A stretch of 64,000 nt of DNA from Planctomycetota bacterium. Lineage in GTDB: Bacteria; Planctomycetota; JAJSAM01; JAJVHW01. The stretch spans positions 1 to 64,000 of the forward strand of contig JAJFFG010000093.1 of NCBI GenBank assembly GCA_021776825.1, in the 5' to 3' direction. Shown in pieces: positions 1 through 9,600 of the stretch; position 1 is the first letter of the stretch; every line of letters starts with the position of its first letter. Made by a program: the position numbers and the translations under genes. The notes beneath the pieces are model-generated. The model was not told where the DNA came from. It did no database searches and saw nothing but the letters and a program-made list of their open reading frames with translations.

Positions 1-1
1 G

Positions 2-121
2 CGCGCCATGCTGGCACCCGATCCGAGCATCTTCGCGATACCCGATGTCATGGGGGGGCGGCCGGTGGATCGTCACCTCTCAGCCGAGCTTCGTGCCATC
101 CTTGAGCGCTACGTGCCGTAG
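2..121 (+). CDS. C-terminal end of an unknown protein (5' partial)
   Basis: The frame is open at the left edge and closed by TAG. The last 39 residues are visible, starting RAMLAPDPSIF and ending LRAILERYVP. The sequence reads like a normal folded protein end (hydrophobic and charged residues alternate, G/C-rich third codon positions), whereas the other two frames quickly meet stops. Nothing in this short tail identifies a family. The rest of the gene lies outside the window. Confidence 0.5.
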   Translation, partial: RAMLAPDPSIFAIPDVMGGRPVDRHLSAELRAILERYVP

Positions 122-255
122 AGATCAGCCGACCTGTTCCGGCGTCGCAGCACCCGTCGCGCGGCTCGCAGGCAGCCCGGCGGCTGTCAGCGATCAGCAT
201 GAGGTCCTCCGCTGCATCCCCGAAGGCACGTCGTGTCCGGGAGTGCACCGAACTC

Positions 256-573
256 TCACCCAGCGAGTACGCGCGCTGTGGTGCTGCTCGGATCATCCAG
301 CGCGTCGTCGCCAGGGCGCGTGGTCAGGCCTTCGGCGACGTCCAGCGCGAGCGCTGCCTCAGCCTGCGGGCGCCGCTGACAACTCTCGCACTCGGGGACT
401 TCTCCCCGCTCCGCGAACTCGAAGAGGGCGACCAGCGGGCTGATCCTGGTGAGTTCGTGTTCAGACTCCCCGCGACCAGCAGCGTGCGCTTCGTCGGCAA
501 CGCACTTCCGTGCCCTGCAGACCACGGGTTCGCCGCTCGCCATGTACAGTTCGTTCTCGTCGAGCCGCGACAC
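256..573 (-). CDS. Possible small hypothetical protein
   Basis: A GTG-started frame of 105 residues with coding-like, mostly G/C third positions. It starts VSRLDENELYMASGEPVVC and carries two Cys pairs (VVCRARKC and PECESC), which could suit a metal site. The frame stays open a few codons upstream of the GTG, and an ATG-AAC-AAG start in another frame lies just before it, so the true N-terminus may have been lost by a one-base shift. No family recognised. The neighbouring DNA up to about 1550 is poor in coding signal, so this could also be a decaying gene. Confidence 0.35.
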   Translation of the reverse strand: MSRLDENELYMASGEPVVCRARKCVADEAHAAGRGESEHELTRISPLVALFEFAERGEVPECESCQRRPQAEAALALDVAEGLTTRPGDDALDDPSSTTARVLAG

Positions 574-1553
574 TCGGTACCCCTCGATCTCGCTTGTTCA
601 TGTGGACGTTGGCCAGCCGGGAGGTGGCGGAGCGGCACGCCCGAGAGGAGGACCGTCAAGCGATGACCGGAGTCCGCGGGTGTCCGCCTGACGTATCGCG
701 ACCCTCTCAGCGTGAAGACGGCCCGCATCCAGGGGGGGACACGGACCGCCGTGGATCCGGCCGGTCGCACGCCGGCTGGTCCACTCTCTAGGACACGACG
801 AGCGAGCCGACGGACTCAGGATTTCAAAGCTCTCTTCCGGCGCCCGAGCGCCGAGCCGTCCGGCGAGGGCGCAGACGCGCGCCGCAGACTGATCTGCAAG
901 ACCTGGACCCGTTCCGCACGTTCCCCGCTTTCACTCTCGTGAGAGAAGCGTCCCACCTCAGCACGCGGTCGCGTCCTGTGCCGCTCGTCGTGGTCGTCGG
1001 CGTAGTCGCGTCGGAAATCTGGGACGTGCCGTCCCGTTGGCGCGCCGTCTTCGGCGCATCCATGGCTGTCGCCATCGTGCTCGTGCGCGGCTGGATCGCC
1101 GGGAGATGACACGACACCCCCATCCTGTTGCGCGTCGCTGAACCCGACCATCGTCGCGATCTTCTCGGAATCCCGAGATCGCCAAGAGCCCCGAGACCGC
1201 TCGTATTGTCTCTCTTGGTGGCGGGCTTGAGAGTGCCGCGTCGACACCGCCAACGATGTTGGCGATCGGCCGAGAAGCGACTCCCGGCCGCCGACAAGCC
1301 AAGGAGGACACAGGGATGAAGCAGCCGCGCGCCCCAGGTGAGGGCGCGGATCGTGTCGTGCCGACGGCGTGGGACCAGAGCACGGCTGGCCCGGACCGCC
1401 GTCTCTCCGCGCAGGTCGATCTCCTGTGCGAGAGCCGTGTCGCGCGCACCGTGTCGGCTGCGATAGTCGAGCGCCATCTCGCCAGGATCTGACCGCACTG
1501 ACTCCGCGGGTCGCCCGTCGATCCCGGTCGAGCGGAAACCGCCGCCGACGTCC
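574..1553. other. About 1 kb with no convincing gene
   Basis: Several frames are open here on both strands, but their translations are dominated by Arg, Ser and Pro and match no domain I know, as expected for chance frames in GC-rich DNA. I see no repeat array, RNA gene or insertion-sequence end. The stretch may hold remnants of decayed genes in front of the sigma-factor operon and should contain that operon's promoter, which I could not place. Confidence 0.4.
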
Positions 1554-2081
1554 TTGGTCAGCAGCGCGGACTTCACCGCGTTGTTCGAACGGACTCACGT
1601 GTCTCTCCACCGCTTCCTGTATCGATTGTCACGCAACCCCGCCGACGCTGACGACCTGTTGCAGGAGGCGTTCCTCACCGTCTGGCGTAAGCGAGATCAG
1701 TACTCCGGGCGGGGGAGTCTCGATGGCTTCCTGCGACGTACCGCCTACCGTGTGTACCTCAATCACCGTGAGCGCCGCCGGCGACGCGCCGCCCTCGCGC
1801 TCCGAGCTCCCAAGCCAGCGGTGGAGACGCCAGCAGATGACTCGGTGGAGCGGCACGACACAGTCAACTTCCTGTTCGCGCGCATCCGGGAGGGGCTGGA
1901 CGCCCTGCCTGAAGAGGCGCGCGAGGCGTTCGTGCTATTCCGCTTCGAAGGGCTGAGTTGTCGCGAGATCTCCCAGCTGACTCAGGTCCCGGCCAAGACC
2001 GTCTCGACGCGAGTGCGCCGCGCGACTCTGCTGCTCGCGGCACGACTTAGGAAGTACCAGAACGAGATGCCGATCCAGTGA
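1554..2081 (+). CDS. ECF-type RNA polymerase sigma factor (sigma-70 family)
   Basis: A 175-residue protein with the two-domain layout of extracytoplasmic-function sigma factors, which direct RNA polymerase to a small regulon when an anti-sigma factor lets them go. Region 2 spans roughly residues 5-65 (FLYRLSRNPADADDLLQEAF, then TVWRKRDQY). Region 4 is at about 110-170 (LDALPEEAREAFVLFRF, followed by the helix-turn-helix GLSCREISQLTQVPAKTVST). The start used is TTG; no ATG or GTG gives a complete region 2, so the start is somewhat uncertain. The next gene begins 61 nt downstream on the same strand and encodes a membrane protein with an exported domain, the usual place for the cognate anti-sigma factor. 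Target promoters are unknown. Confidence 0.85.
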   Translation: MVSSADFTALFERTHVSLHRFLYRLSRNPADADDLLQEAFLTVWRKRDQYSGRGSLDGFLRRTAYRVYLNHRERRRRRAALALRAPKPAVETPADDSVERHDTVNFLFARIREGLDALPEEAREAFVLFRFEGLSCREISQLTQVPAKTVSTRVRRATLLLAARLRKYQNEMPIQ

Positions 2082-2142
2082 CCGACGCACCGAAGACCGA
2101 ACGACCACAATGAGGAGGCGGGGCGAGAGACCCGCGACGGAG

Positions 2143-3282
2143 ATGAACGAAGAGAGCTTCCTGGAGGACCGGATCCGCGCGCTCGTGCACGGCACTCTCT
2201 CTGAAGAGGACGCCGAGCAACTCAAGCGCGAGATCGAGTCCGACGCCGAGGCGAGTGTTCTGCTTCACGCGTATCGCGACGTGTACGCACTCACTGCAGC
2301 CTTCGCAGACGACGTGCACCCCAGTTCGGTGTCCGTCAGGGACGTCCTGCCGAAGACGCGGATCGACGCACTCAGGAGCCGGTGGCGATCGGCCGTCGCC
2401 GCTGTGCTGGTTCTCGGCGTGGCCGCGCTCGCCGCGTGGCACGTGCGGTCGCCTGGCGAACCGGAGCTCTTGGAGCTGGCCGCGATCCCCCTCGGCGACC
2501 TGGGCGTCGATACCGCGCCCAGGACCGTTCCGGCCGCGCTCCAGTGGTTCACACCGACGACGACGGACGGCGTGCGGTGGATGGACTCGCTGACAGACGC
2601 TCTTGAGATCGCAGCGGTGGTGGACCGACCAGTTCTGCTCTTCGGCGGCATTCGAGGCTGCTCCTACTGTATGTGGATGGACGCGAACACGTTTGGCTCC
2701 GACGCAGTCCTTGGGCGATTCGCGGAATTCGTCCCGGTCCGTCTCACCGCCGCCCAACTCCGTGCCTTGGCCCCCGACGAACGGCCGGAGATGCTGAACA
2801 CGCCGATGCGCGAGTGGCCCATCTTCGCGGTCATGGACTCGACCGGTCGACCGATCGCGAACTTCGCCGGGCTCCACAGCGCAGAGCAGTTCCGCGAGCG
2901 GCTGGATGACTCGCTCATCGGAGTTGAGAACGACCCGATCTCGTGGAAGACCGCTGGCGACCTCACGAACCGTTTTCTCAGCGCCGAGGCCGCACGCGCT
3001 GATGACCGGTTCGCAGAGGCATGGACGCTTTACTGCGGACTCGCTGTCCGTTTGGAGAGGCCGTTCGCGGGCTTGGGCGCCTGGGGACGTGACGTCCTCG
3101 CGCGCGACGCTCGCCGGCGACTCGACGAGGCTCGCGCGGCTGCTGAGCCCGAACGCTCACGGGAGCTGCTCGACAACGCCGCGCGAGCCTTCGCGGGCAC
3201 GCCGCTCGGCGACGAGCTCGCGCGGGTCCGCGACTCGTTCGTGGACGTGGGCGCGTTCCCGGAACTCAAGAGCGCGAGGTGA
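2143..3282 (+). CDS. Membrane-anchored thioredoxin-like protein, probable anti-sigma factor
   Basis: Residues 1-82 form an acidic, helical cytoplasmic segment (MNEESFLEDRIRALVHG), like the sigma-binding N-terminus of anti-sigma factors. One membrane helix follows at about 84-102 (VAAVLVLGVAALAAW). The exported part holds a thioredoxin-like fold: the strand PVLLFGG, then CSYC with Cys173 and Cys176, and a cis-Pro-type WPIF further on, as in the CxxC thioredoxin_7/DUF255 group. The C-terminus is helical and possibly repeat-like. Its position after the ECF sigma gene suggests a redox or folding-stress sensor controlling that sigma factor; this is inferred, not shown. An in-frame ATG at 2110 would add 11 residues; neither start has a well-spaced Shine-Dalgarno. 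Confidence 0.65.
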   Translation: MNEESFLEDRIRALVHGTLSEEDAEQLKREIESDAEASVLLHAYRDVYALTAAFADDVHPSSVSVRDVLPKTRIDALRSRWRSAVAAVLVLGVAALAAWHVRSPGEPELLELAAIPLGDLGVDTAPRTVPAALQWFTPTTTDGVRWMDSLTDALEIAAVVDRPVLLFGGIRGCSYCMWMDANTFGSDAVLGRFAEFVPVRLTAAQLRALAPDERPEMLNTPMREWPIFAVMDSTGRPIANFAGLHSAEQFRERLDDSLIGVENDPISWKTAGDLTNRFLSAEAARADDRFAEAWTLYCGLAVRLERPFAGLGAWGRDVLARDARRRLDEARAAAEPERSRELLDNAARAFAGTPLGDELARVRDSFVDVGAFPELKSAR

Positions 3283-3514
3283 CGGCGGATGGTGGCGCGT
3301 GGCCGGCCCAGCAGGGCTGTCAAACAGGAAGCCTCTTCGTGATCGCCACAGGCCCGAACCCCGGGCCGCCTCGCCGGAGAACCCACAACTCGCCCACAAC
3401 ACCGTGTCTCTGGAGGTCTTTCGAGGTTCCTCAGTACGACATTTGGCAACGCAGGAGGGTCGTCGTAAGGTGTTGTGGCTACACGGCTTTGACACTCTGT
3501 ACCCCTGCTGGCTC
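3283..3514. other. Non-coding stretch upstream of the tRNA-Gly remnant
   Basis: No reading frame here gives a plausible protein; the open frames merely read through the tRNA-like region. Together with 3588-3776 it separates the sigma-factor operon from the convergent ppc gene. I found no integrase gene on either side. Confidence 0.4.
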
Positions 3515-3587
3515 GTGGGTGCTTCTGATGTGAGTTCGGGGCTTGCCAAGGTGGATGTCGACGGTTCGAATCCGTTCACCCGCTCCA
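3515..3587 (+). pseudogene. Degenerate tRNA-Gly (GCC) with intact 3' half
   Basis: The 3' part is tRNA-like: anticodon-loop sequence TTGCCAA, T-arm GACGG-TTCGAAT-CCGTT, acceptor strand CACCCGC, discriminator T and an encoded CCA at 3585-3587, as in bacterial tRNA-Gly. A GTGGGTG at 3515-3521 can pair with the acceptor strand (one G-U). Between them no D-arm can be folded, and the strand facing the 3' anticodon stem GGTGG is GGGGC instead of a CCACC-like sequence, so the cloverleaf fails. I read it as a tRNA pseudogene or a 3' tRNA fragment such as integrating elements leave behind. Confidence 0.5.
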
Positions 3588-3613
3588 GGCGCACCTCGGT
3601 GCGCGCGCGCCTG
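3586..3613 (+). terminator. GC-rich hairpin directly after the tRNA-Gly end
   Basis: CAGGCGC at 3586-3592 pairs perfectly with GCGCCTG at 3607-3613, and an inner GCGCACC/GGTGCGC pairing is an alternative fold. There is no T-tract. It overlaps the CCA end of the tRNA-like sequence and could be its terminator. It also lies downstream of the convergent ppc gene, about 165 nt beyond that stop. Confidence 0.35.
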
Positions 3614-3776
3614 CCGTGACGTCGACCGTTCATCCACTCGGGCAAGGTCTCCCCCGCGCACGCTCCGCGCGCGCGGCTCGCTTCGCTCGCATCGAATCCG
3701 TTGCGCTCTCGGACTCGCCCCGGACCTGCGTGCACGAGGCGCCGCAAGAATCGCATCGTGATCGTTCGCGACGCAG

Positions 3777-6545
3777 TCACCCCGTGTTGCGGAGGCCCTG
3801 GGCGACGCCGTTCAGCGTCGTGCCGAGGGCGGCGTCGATCTCGGGCGACGCGGTATCGCCGGCGGCGCGCTTGCGCCACAGCAGGCTGATCTGCAGAAGC
3901 GAGAGAGGATCGACGTACGTGTTGCGCAGGCCGATGCTCGACTGCAGCACGGGCTGGCTCGCGAGGAGGTGCTCGGTGCCGCGGATGCGACGGATCGCGG
4001 CGACGGTCCGATCGAGCTCGGCGGTCAGTTCCGACAGCAGGGCGAGGTCTCCTCCGAGGCGCCCGATGTAGAGGCGCGCCACGTCGAGGTCGGACTTCGC
4101 GCAGACCATCTCGATCTTCGCGATCAGGTCGTCGAAGAACGGCCACGCGACCGCCATGCGGCGCAGCACATCCTCGCCGCCCGGCTCGTCGAGGATCTGC
4201 TGCAGCGCCGACCCCGCACCGAGCCACGCCGGCAGCATCAGGCGAATCTGCGTCCAGCCGAACGACCACGGGATGGCCCGGATACCCGCCATCGTGCCCG
4301 CACCGCGCTCGCGATACGCGGGGCGTGATCCGAAGTGCACGTGCGCCAACTCCCGCACGGGCGTGCACTCGATGAACATGCGGAAGACCTGGTCGCTCTC
4401 GTGCACGCGTGAGCGGTACACCGGCGCGGCGGTCGCCGCCATTCGCTCCATCACGTCGCGGAAGCGCGCCTGGTCGGTCGGGTCCACGTCCTCGCGCCAA
4501 TCCTCGAACGACGCCATGAGCGTGCCCGTGACCAGCACCTCCAGGCTGCGCTCCGAGATCTCGGGCAGTCCGTGCTTCAGCGAGATCACCTCGCCCTGCT
4601 CGGTCAGCTTGATCGTGCGATCGACGGTCCCCGGCGGGAGAGCGCGCAGCGCGCGGTACACCGGAGAGCCGCCGCCTCGGCCCACGGTGCCGCCCGAGCC
4701 GTGGAACACACACATGCGCACGCCGTGGCGAGCGCCGAGCTGGGCGAGCGACTCCTGCGCCTTGTAGAGGGCCCACGCCGCCGAGAGCACGCCCGCGTCC
4801 TTCGCCGAGTCGGAGTAGCCGACCATCACCTCTTGCCGGCCGCCACGCGCGGCGAGCTGCCGCCGGTAAGCGGGATCGTCGAAGAGGCGCGACATGACCT
4901 CGGGCGCGGCGAGCAGGTCGCGTTCGGTCTCGAACAGCGGCGCCACGTCCAGGTGGGAGCGCGGGGCGTCGGTGGACAGGTCCACCAGGCCGACCTCGCG
5001 CGCCAAGAGCAGCACGCGCAGCACGTCGTCGGGCGACGACGCCATCGAGATCACGTACGTCGCGGCGGCCTCCTCGCCCGACTCGTCCTGCACCCGACGG
5101 ATCGTGCGGAACGTATCCAGCACGCGCGCGGTGGGCTCGGACCAGGCGGCGTGGGACGACACGAGCGGGCGACGGCCGAGCAGCTCGGCCGAGAGCCCGT
5201 CCGTCCCGAGAGTCCCCAGGCCGGCTGCCCGGGTCACCTCGTCGAGCGCTGCGGTGTGTTCGCCCGCGTCGTCCCGGATGTCGAGGCAGAGGCCATGGAA
5301 CCCGAACAGCCGTACGCGCCGAATGAGCGGCGCGAGGAGGCGCTCGCGGGCGTGTTGGGCGCCGCACGCGTGCAGGGCTTCGTCGACGATCCCGAGATCG
5401 TCCAGGAGGGCGCGCGCAGTCGGGTAGGCCGCAGGCTCGTGGGCTGCGCGACCCGCGTCGCGGGAGGCCACGACCTCGCGCGCCGCCCGAAGGCGGGCCG
5501 CCACGAACGTCAGGAGGAGCCGCAGGGGCTCGTCGGCGTCTCGGCGGCGATTGGACTCCCACACCTCCGGCAACAGCCCGCGGCAGCGCTCGATCGCCTC
5601 ACGGAGCGACGGTGGCGACGGCGCGAGGCGCTCCGAGAGGCTGAGGGTGCGCACCAAGGCATCGACGTCGCTCGCGTAGCGGCCCAGCACGCTGTGCGTG
5701 GCACGCCGCGTGGCCGCCAGCGTCGTCTCCGGCGTCACGAACGGGTTGCCATCACGATCCCCAGCGACCCAGCTGCCGATGCGCACCGGGTCGCCGGCAT
5801 CGAGCGCGGCGCCGAAAACCTCGGTGTACGCGGACGACAGCCGTTCGCCGACTCGGCCCGCGGCATCCAGGAAGCGGTCTTCCAGGTACCACAGGACCGT
5901 GCTCACCTCGTCCTGGACCCGCGGACGGTCGCGACGGACCTCCGATGTCAGCCAGAGCAACTCGACCTCCGTCGCGAGGCGCGCCTCGGCGTCGGCGCGA
6001 TCGGACTCGCTCTCGCGGCGCAGCAGCGCGTCGGCCACGCGCGCCTGCAACGCGAGCACCGTGCGCCGCGTGGACTCGGTCGGGTGCGCCGTCAGGACGG
6101 GACGCACGTCGAGGTCGGTGAGCGCGTCGGCCACCGTGGAGGCATCGTGGCCCGCGTCGCGCAGGCGCTCGAGCGCCCAGCGGGGAGACGCGGGCTGGAC
6201 CGGCGTGTCGGGGCGTCGCCTGTAGGCGCGACGGCGCCGCACGCGATGAACCTGCTCGGCCGTGTTGATCAGCAGGAAGAAGTGCGTGAATGCTCGCGCG
6301 ACGGTCGCCGCGACGTCGAGTGGCAGCGCGTCGACGCGCTCGAGCAGCGCGTCCAGATCCGGCGCGCCGATCTCCCCGCGGCGTCGCGCGCGGCTGTCGC
6401 GCCGCAGTGACTCCACGGCCTCGAACGCGGGCGCGCCCTCCAGGCGCCGGACAACGTCACCCAGTAGCGACGCGAGGAAGCGCACGTCGTCGTGGAGGGG
6501 ACGATCCACCTCGCGGATGTGATCAGGCGGCGGGAGCAGCGTCAT
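3777..6545 (-). CDS. ppc: Phosphoenolpyruvate carboxylase with altered catalytic loop
   Basis: A 922-residue protein over the whole length of bacterial PEP carboxylase, which turns PEP and bicarbonate into oxaloacetate in the cytoplasm. Family hallmarks are present: TAHPTE (active-site His), VMVGYSDSAKDAG (catalytic Lys), IRAIPWSFGWTQIRLMLPAW, and the C-terminal LRNTG. However, the glycine-rich mobile loop reads FHGSGGTVGRGGG: the codon at 4695-4697 gives Ser617 where the family has an Arg (E. coli Arg587) needed for carboxylation. The usual IRQES motif is IRDDA. So the fold is certain but normal carboxylase activity is not. It is the last gene of the minus-strand block, 60 bp after gltB; ATG start at 6545. 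Confidence 0.95.
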   Translation of the reverse strand: MTLLPPPDHIREVDRPLHDDVRFLASLLGDVVRRLEGAPAFEAVESLRRDSRARRRGEIGAPDLDALLERVDALPLDVAATVARAFTHFFLLINTAEQVHRVRRRRAYRRRPDTPVQPASPRWALERLRDAGHDASTVADALTDLDVRPVLTAHPTESTRRTVLALQARVADALLRRESESDRADAEARLATEVELLWLTSEVRRDRPRVQDEVSTVLWYLEDRFLDAAGRVGERLSSAYTEVFGAALDAGDPVRIGSWVAGDRDGNPFVTPETTLAATRRATHSVLGRYASDVDALVRTLSLSERLAPSPPSLREAIERCRGLLPEVWESNRRRDADEPLRLLLTFVAARLRAAREVVASRDAGRAAHEPAAYPTARALLDDLGIVDEALHACGAQHARERLLAPLIRRVRLFGFHGLCLDIRDDAGEHTAALDEVTRAAGLGTLGTDGLSAELLGRRPLVSSHAAWSEPTARVLDTFRTIRRVQDESGEEAAATYVISMASSPDDVLRVLLLAREVGLVDLSTDAPRSHLDVAPLFETERDLLAAPEVMSRLFDDPAYRRQLAARGGRQEVMVGYSDSAKDAGVLSAAWALYKAQESLAQLGARHGVRMCVFHGSGGTVGRGGGSPVYRALRALPPGTVDRTIKLTEQGEVISLKHGLPEISERSLEVLVTGTLMASFEDWREDVDPTDQARFRDVMERMAATAAPVYRSRVHESDQVFRMFIECTPVRELAHVHFGSRPAYRERGAGTMAGIRAIPWSFGWTQIRLMLPAWLGAGSALQQILDEPGGEDVLRRMAVAWPFFDDLIAKIEMVCAKSDLDVARLYIGRLGGDLALLSELTAELDRTVAAIRRIRGTEHLLASQPVLQSSIGLRNTYVDPLSLLQISLLWRKRAAGDTASPEIDAALGTTLNGVAQGLRNTG

Positions 6546-6605
6546 GGTGTCTCGATTCTGGTTCGAATGGGGATCGGTGCGGGACCGTGCTCAGCGGGGC
6601 GGTGC

Positions 6606-9600
6606 TCAACGGGGAACGTACCGCCGGAACACGCGGCAGCCCTCAGGCAGGTCCTCGAGGATCTCGCGTCCCAGACGGCTGCCCGTGGCCTCGACGTGGC
6701 GCGTCACGAGCGCGCGGAACGTCTCGTCCTCGGGCAGGATGCGCTCCTTGCGCAGGTACTGCGGGTGGACCAGATGGTGATGCTCGTTGCGCAGGTAGAG
6801 CACGCCGCCGGTCATCCCGGCTCCGACGTTGTGGGAGACGCCACCCAGCACGATGACGACGCCATTGGTCATGTACTCGCACGCATGCAACCCCGCGCCC
6901 TCGACCACCGCGTCGGCGCCGCTGTTGCGGACAGCGAAGCGATCGCCGACGCAGCCCCCGACGAAGAGCTCGCCGCCGGTCGCTCCGTAGAGGACGCAGT
7001 TGCCGAGGATGGTGTTCTTCTCCGGCGCGAACGTCGCGTCGGGGTGGGGAACCACGACGACGCGCCCGCCGGACATGGACTTTGCCACCGAGTCGTTGGC
7101 CTCACCGCGCAAGAGCACGTCCGTGCCGGGCATCTGGAACGCCGCGAAGCCCTGGCCGGCGCTGCCCGTCAGCGTCACGCGAATCGTCCGCTCGGGAAGA
7201 TCCAGGTCTCCGTCGCGCGCGCGTTCGGTATCGCCGGCGGCGACAGCGTCGGCCCGGAGGCGCGCGCGCCGCGTGGCCAGTTCACCAGCGAGCCGCACCA
7301 GCACCGCGCGGTCGGTCGAACGGACGTCAAACGACATCTCGACGGGTGCCCCCCCGTCGAGCGCCGGCCCGGCTGCCTCGACGATGCGCGCGTTCAGATC
7401 GCTCACGGGGCCGATGTACGTCGGGGTCTCCGCGGCTGTTCGTGCGATGGGCGCCTCGGCCAGGAGCGCGCTCAGGTCGATGCCGCGAGCGGCGATGATC
7501 TCGCTGCGCTCCGGGTGCTCGCGCAAGAGCGACGCTCGTCCGCGCAACGCGTCCAGCGAGGGCACTGCGATCGACGCCAGCAGCTCGCGCACCTCGTCGG
7601 CGATCAGCGTCAGGAGTCGCACGACCCCGTCCTCGCCGCCCTGGTACTTCGACAGGAATCGCGGATCGTGTGTGGCGATGCCGCGCGGGCACCGGTTCTT
7701 CTCGCAGATGCGCGCCATGATGCATCCCACCGCGATCAGCAGCAGCTTGCCGAAGCCGAACTCGTCGGCACCGAGCGCCGAGGCGAGCACGACGTCGCGC
7801 CCCGTCGTGAGGCCGCCGTCCACGCGCAGCCACACGACGTCACGCAGCCCCTGCGACGACAGCGCGTGATGCACCTCCACGAGCCCGAGCTCCCACGGCA
7901 GGCCGGCGTGTTTCATCGACGAGATCGACGCGGCTCCGGTCCCGCCGTCGCCACCGGAGATCTGGATGACGTCCGCGCCCGCCTTGACCACGCCGACGGC
8001 GATCGTCCCGATGTTCGCACCGGCGACGAGCTTCACGCAGACGGCCGACTCCGGCGCCAACTGCCGCAGGTCGTAGATGAGCTGCTTGAGGTCCTCGATG
8101 CTGTAGATGTCGTGCAGCGGCGCGGGGGAGATCAGGTCCACGCCCGGGCTCGTGTGACGAGCGTGGGCGATCCCTTCGCTGACCTTGATCCCCATCAGCT
8201 GGCCGCCCTCGCCGGGCTTGGCGCCCTGGGCCACCTTGATCTCGATCTCGTCACCCGTGATCAGGTACTCGGCCGTGACGCCGAAGCGCCCCGAGGCGAT
8301 CTGCTTCGTCGACGCGTGCGTCCCGTCGGCGTAGTAGCTCGGGTTTTCGCCGCCCTCGCCGCTGTTGCAGCGCCCGCCGAGTCGGCGCATCGCCCGGAAG
8401 ATGTCCGCCTGCGACTGCGCGCTGATGGCCCCGAACGACATGGCGCCCGAGCCGAAGCGGGCCAGAATCTCGTCGCGCGACTGCACGGACGCCACGTCGA
8501 TGGGCTCCGCGGCAGACCGCACGTCGACCAAGTCGCGGACGTGAACGGGCGCGACGTCGTCGCCGGCGTCGACGAACGCGCGATATGCCGCTCTCGCCCG
8601 CTCGGACCCCGGCTCCTCGGCGATGACGTCGTGCACCAATCGGCTGCGCCGCGCCGTCATCGCGTGCCGCTCCCCGGTCCCGCCGGACGTGTCCTCCCGC
8701 AACTCGTGCGTGCGGATCAGGGGATCGCCCGGCCCCAGCGATGCGGCGGTCGCGACGCGACGTGCGATGTCTGCGGCGACGTGATCGAGCGTGAGCCCGC
8801 CGATGGGACTCGTCAGGCCCGGGAAGAACTCGTCCACGAGCTCCCGCGACAGTCCGACGGCGGTGAACAGTTTCGCGCTCTGGTAGCTGCGCACGACGGA
8901 GATCCCCATCTTGCTCATGACCTTCAGCAGGCCGAGTTCGAGCGCGTCGAGCAGGTGGCGTTCGCGCTCGTCAGGGGAGACGTCGTCGAGGAGTCGGTGC
9001 CGCGCGTCGCGCGCCATCTCCAGCGCGAGATAGGGACACACGGCGGACGCGCCGAAGCCGACCAGCGCGGCGACTTGATGCGTGGTCCGCGCATCGGCTG
9101 TGTCCACGACGATCGAGCACTCGAGCCGCAGTCCCGAGCGGTTCAGGGAGTTCACAACGGCGCGCAGCGCGAGCAGGCTGGGCACGGGCGGGCGTTCGTC
9201 CGACGCGCCCCGATCCGTCAGGATCAACAGGCGATGCCTCGTGCGGGCCGCCTTGCGAGCGGTCTCGGCGAGGCCGTCGAGAGCGGCGCGAAGCCCGCGC
9301 GCGCCGCTCTCGAGCGAGAAGCAGGTATCGATGTCCAACGGGCGCAGCGACGGCCACGCCGGGCCACGATCCTCGACGTCGCGCAGCGCGGCCATGTCTC
9401 CGAGGGACAGGATGGGGCTGTCGAGACCGATGCCGATGACGGGCGGGATGAGCTCCTTCGGAAGGAACACGTTGGGACGCTTGCCCAGCACGACCTCGAG
9501 GTCGGTCACCAGCATCTCGCGCAGCACGTCGAGCGGCGGGTTGGTGACCTGAGCAAACGTCTGAAACAGGTAGTCGAAGAGCGGGCGCGACAGGTCCGAG

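Noticed and set aside
816..1610. Minus-strand open frames of about 250-264 codons in front of the sigma-factor gene
   Set aside because: Two overlapping frames compete and neither translation has hydrophobic core patterns or motifs; I treat the region as non-coding or decayed.
4572..6410. 612-codon plus-strand open frame opposite ppc
   Set aside because: Same reason: antisense to a well-conserved gene and no recognisable domain.
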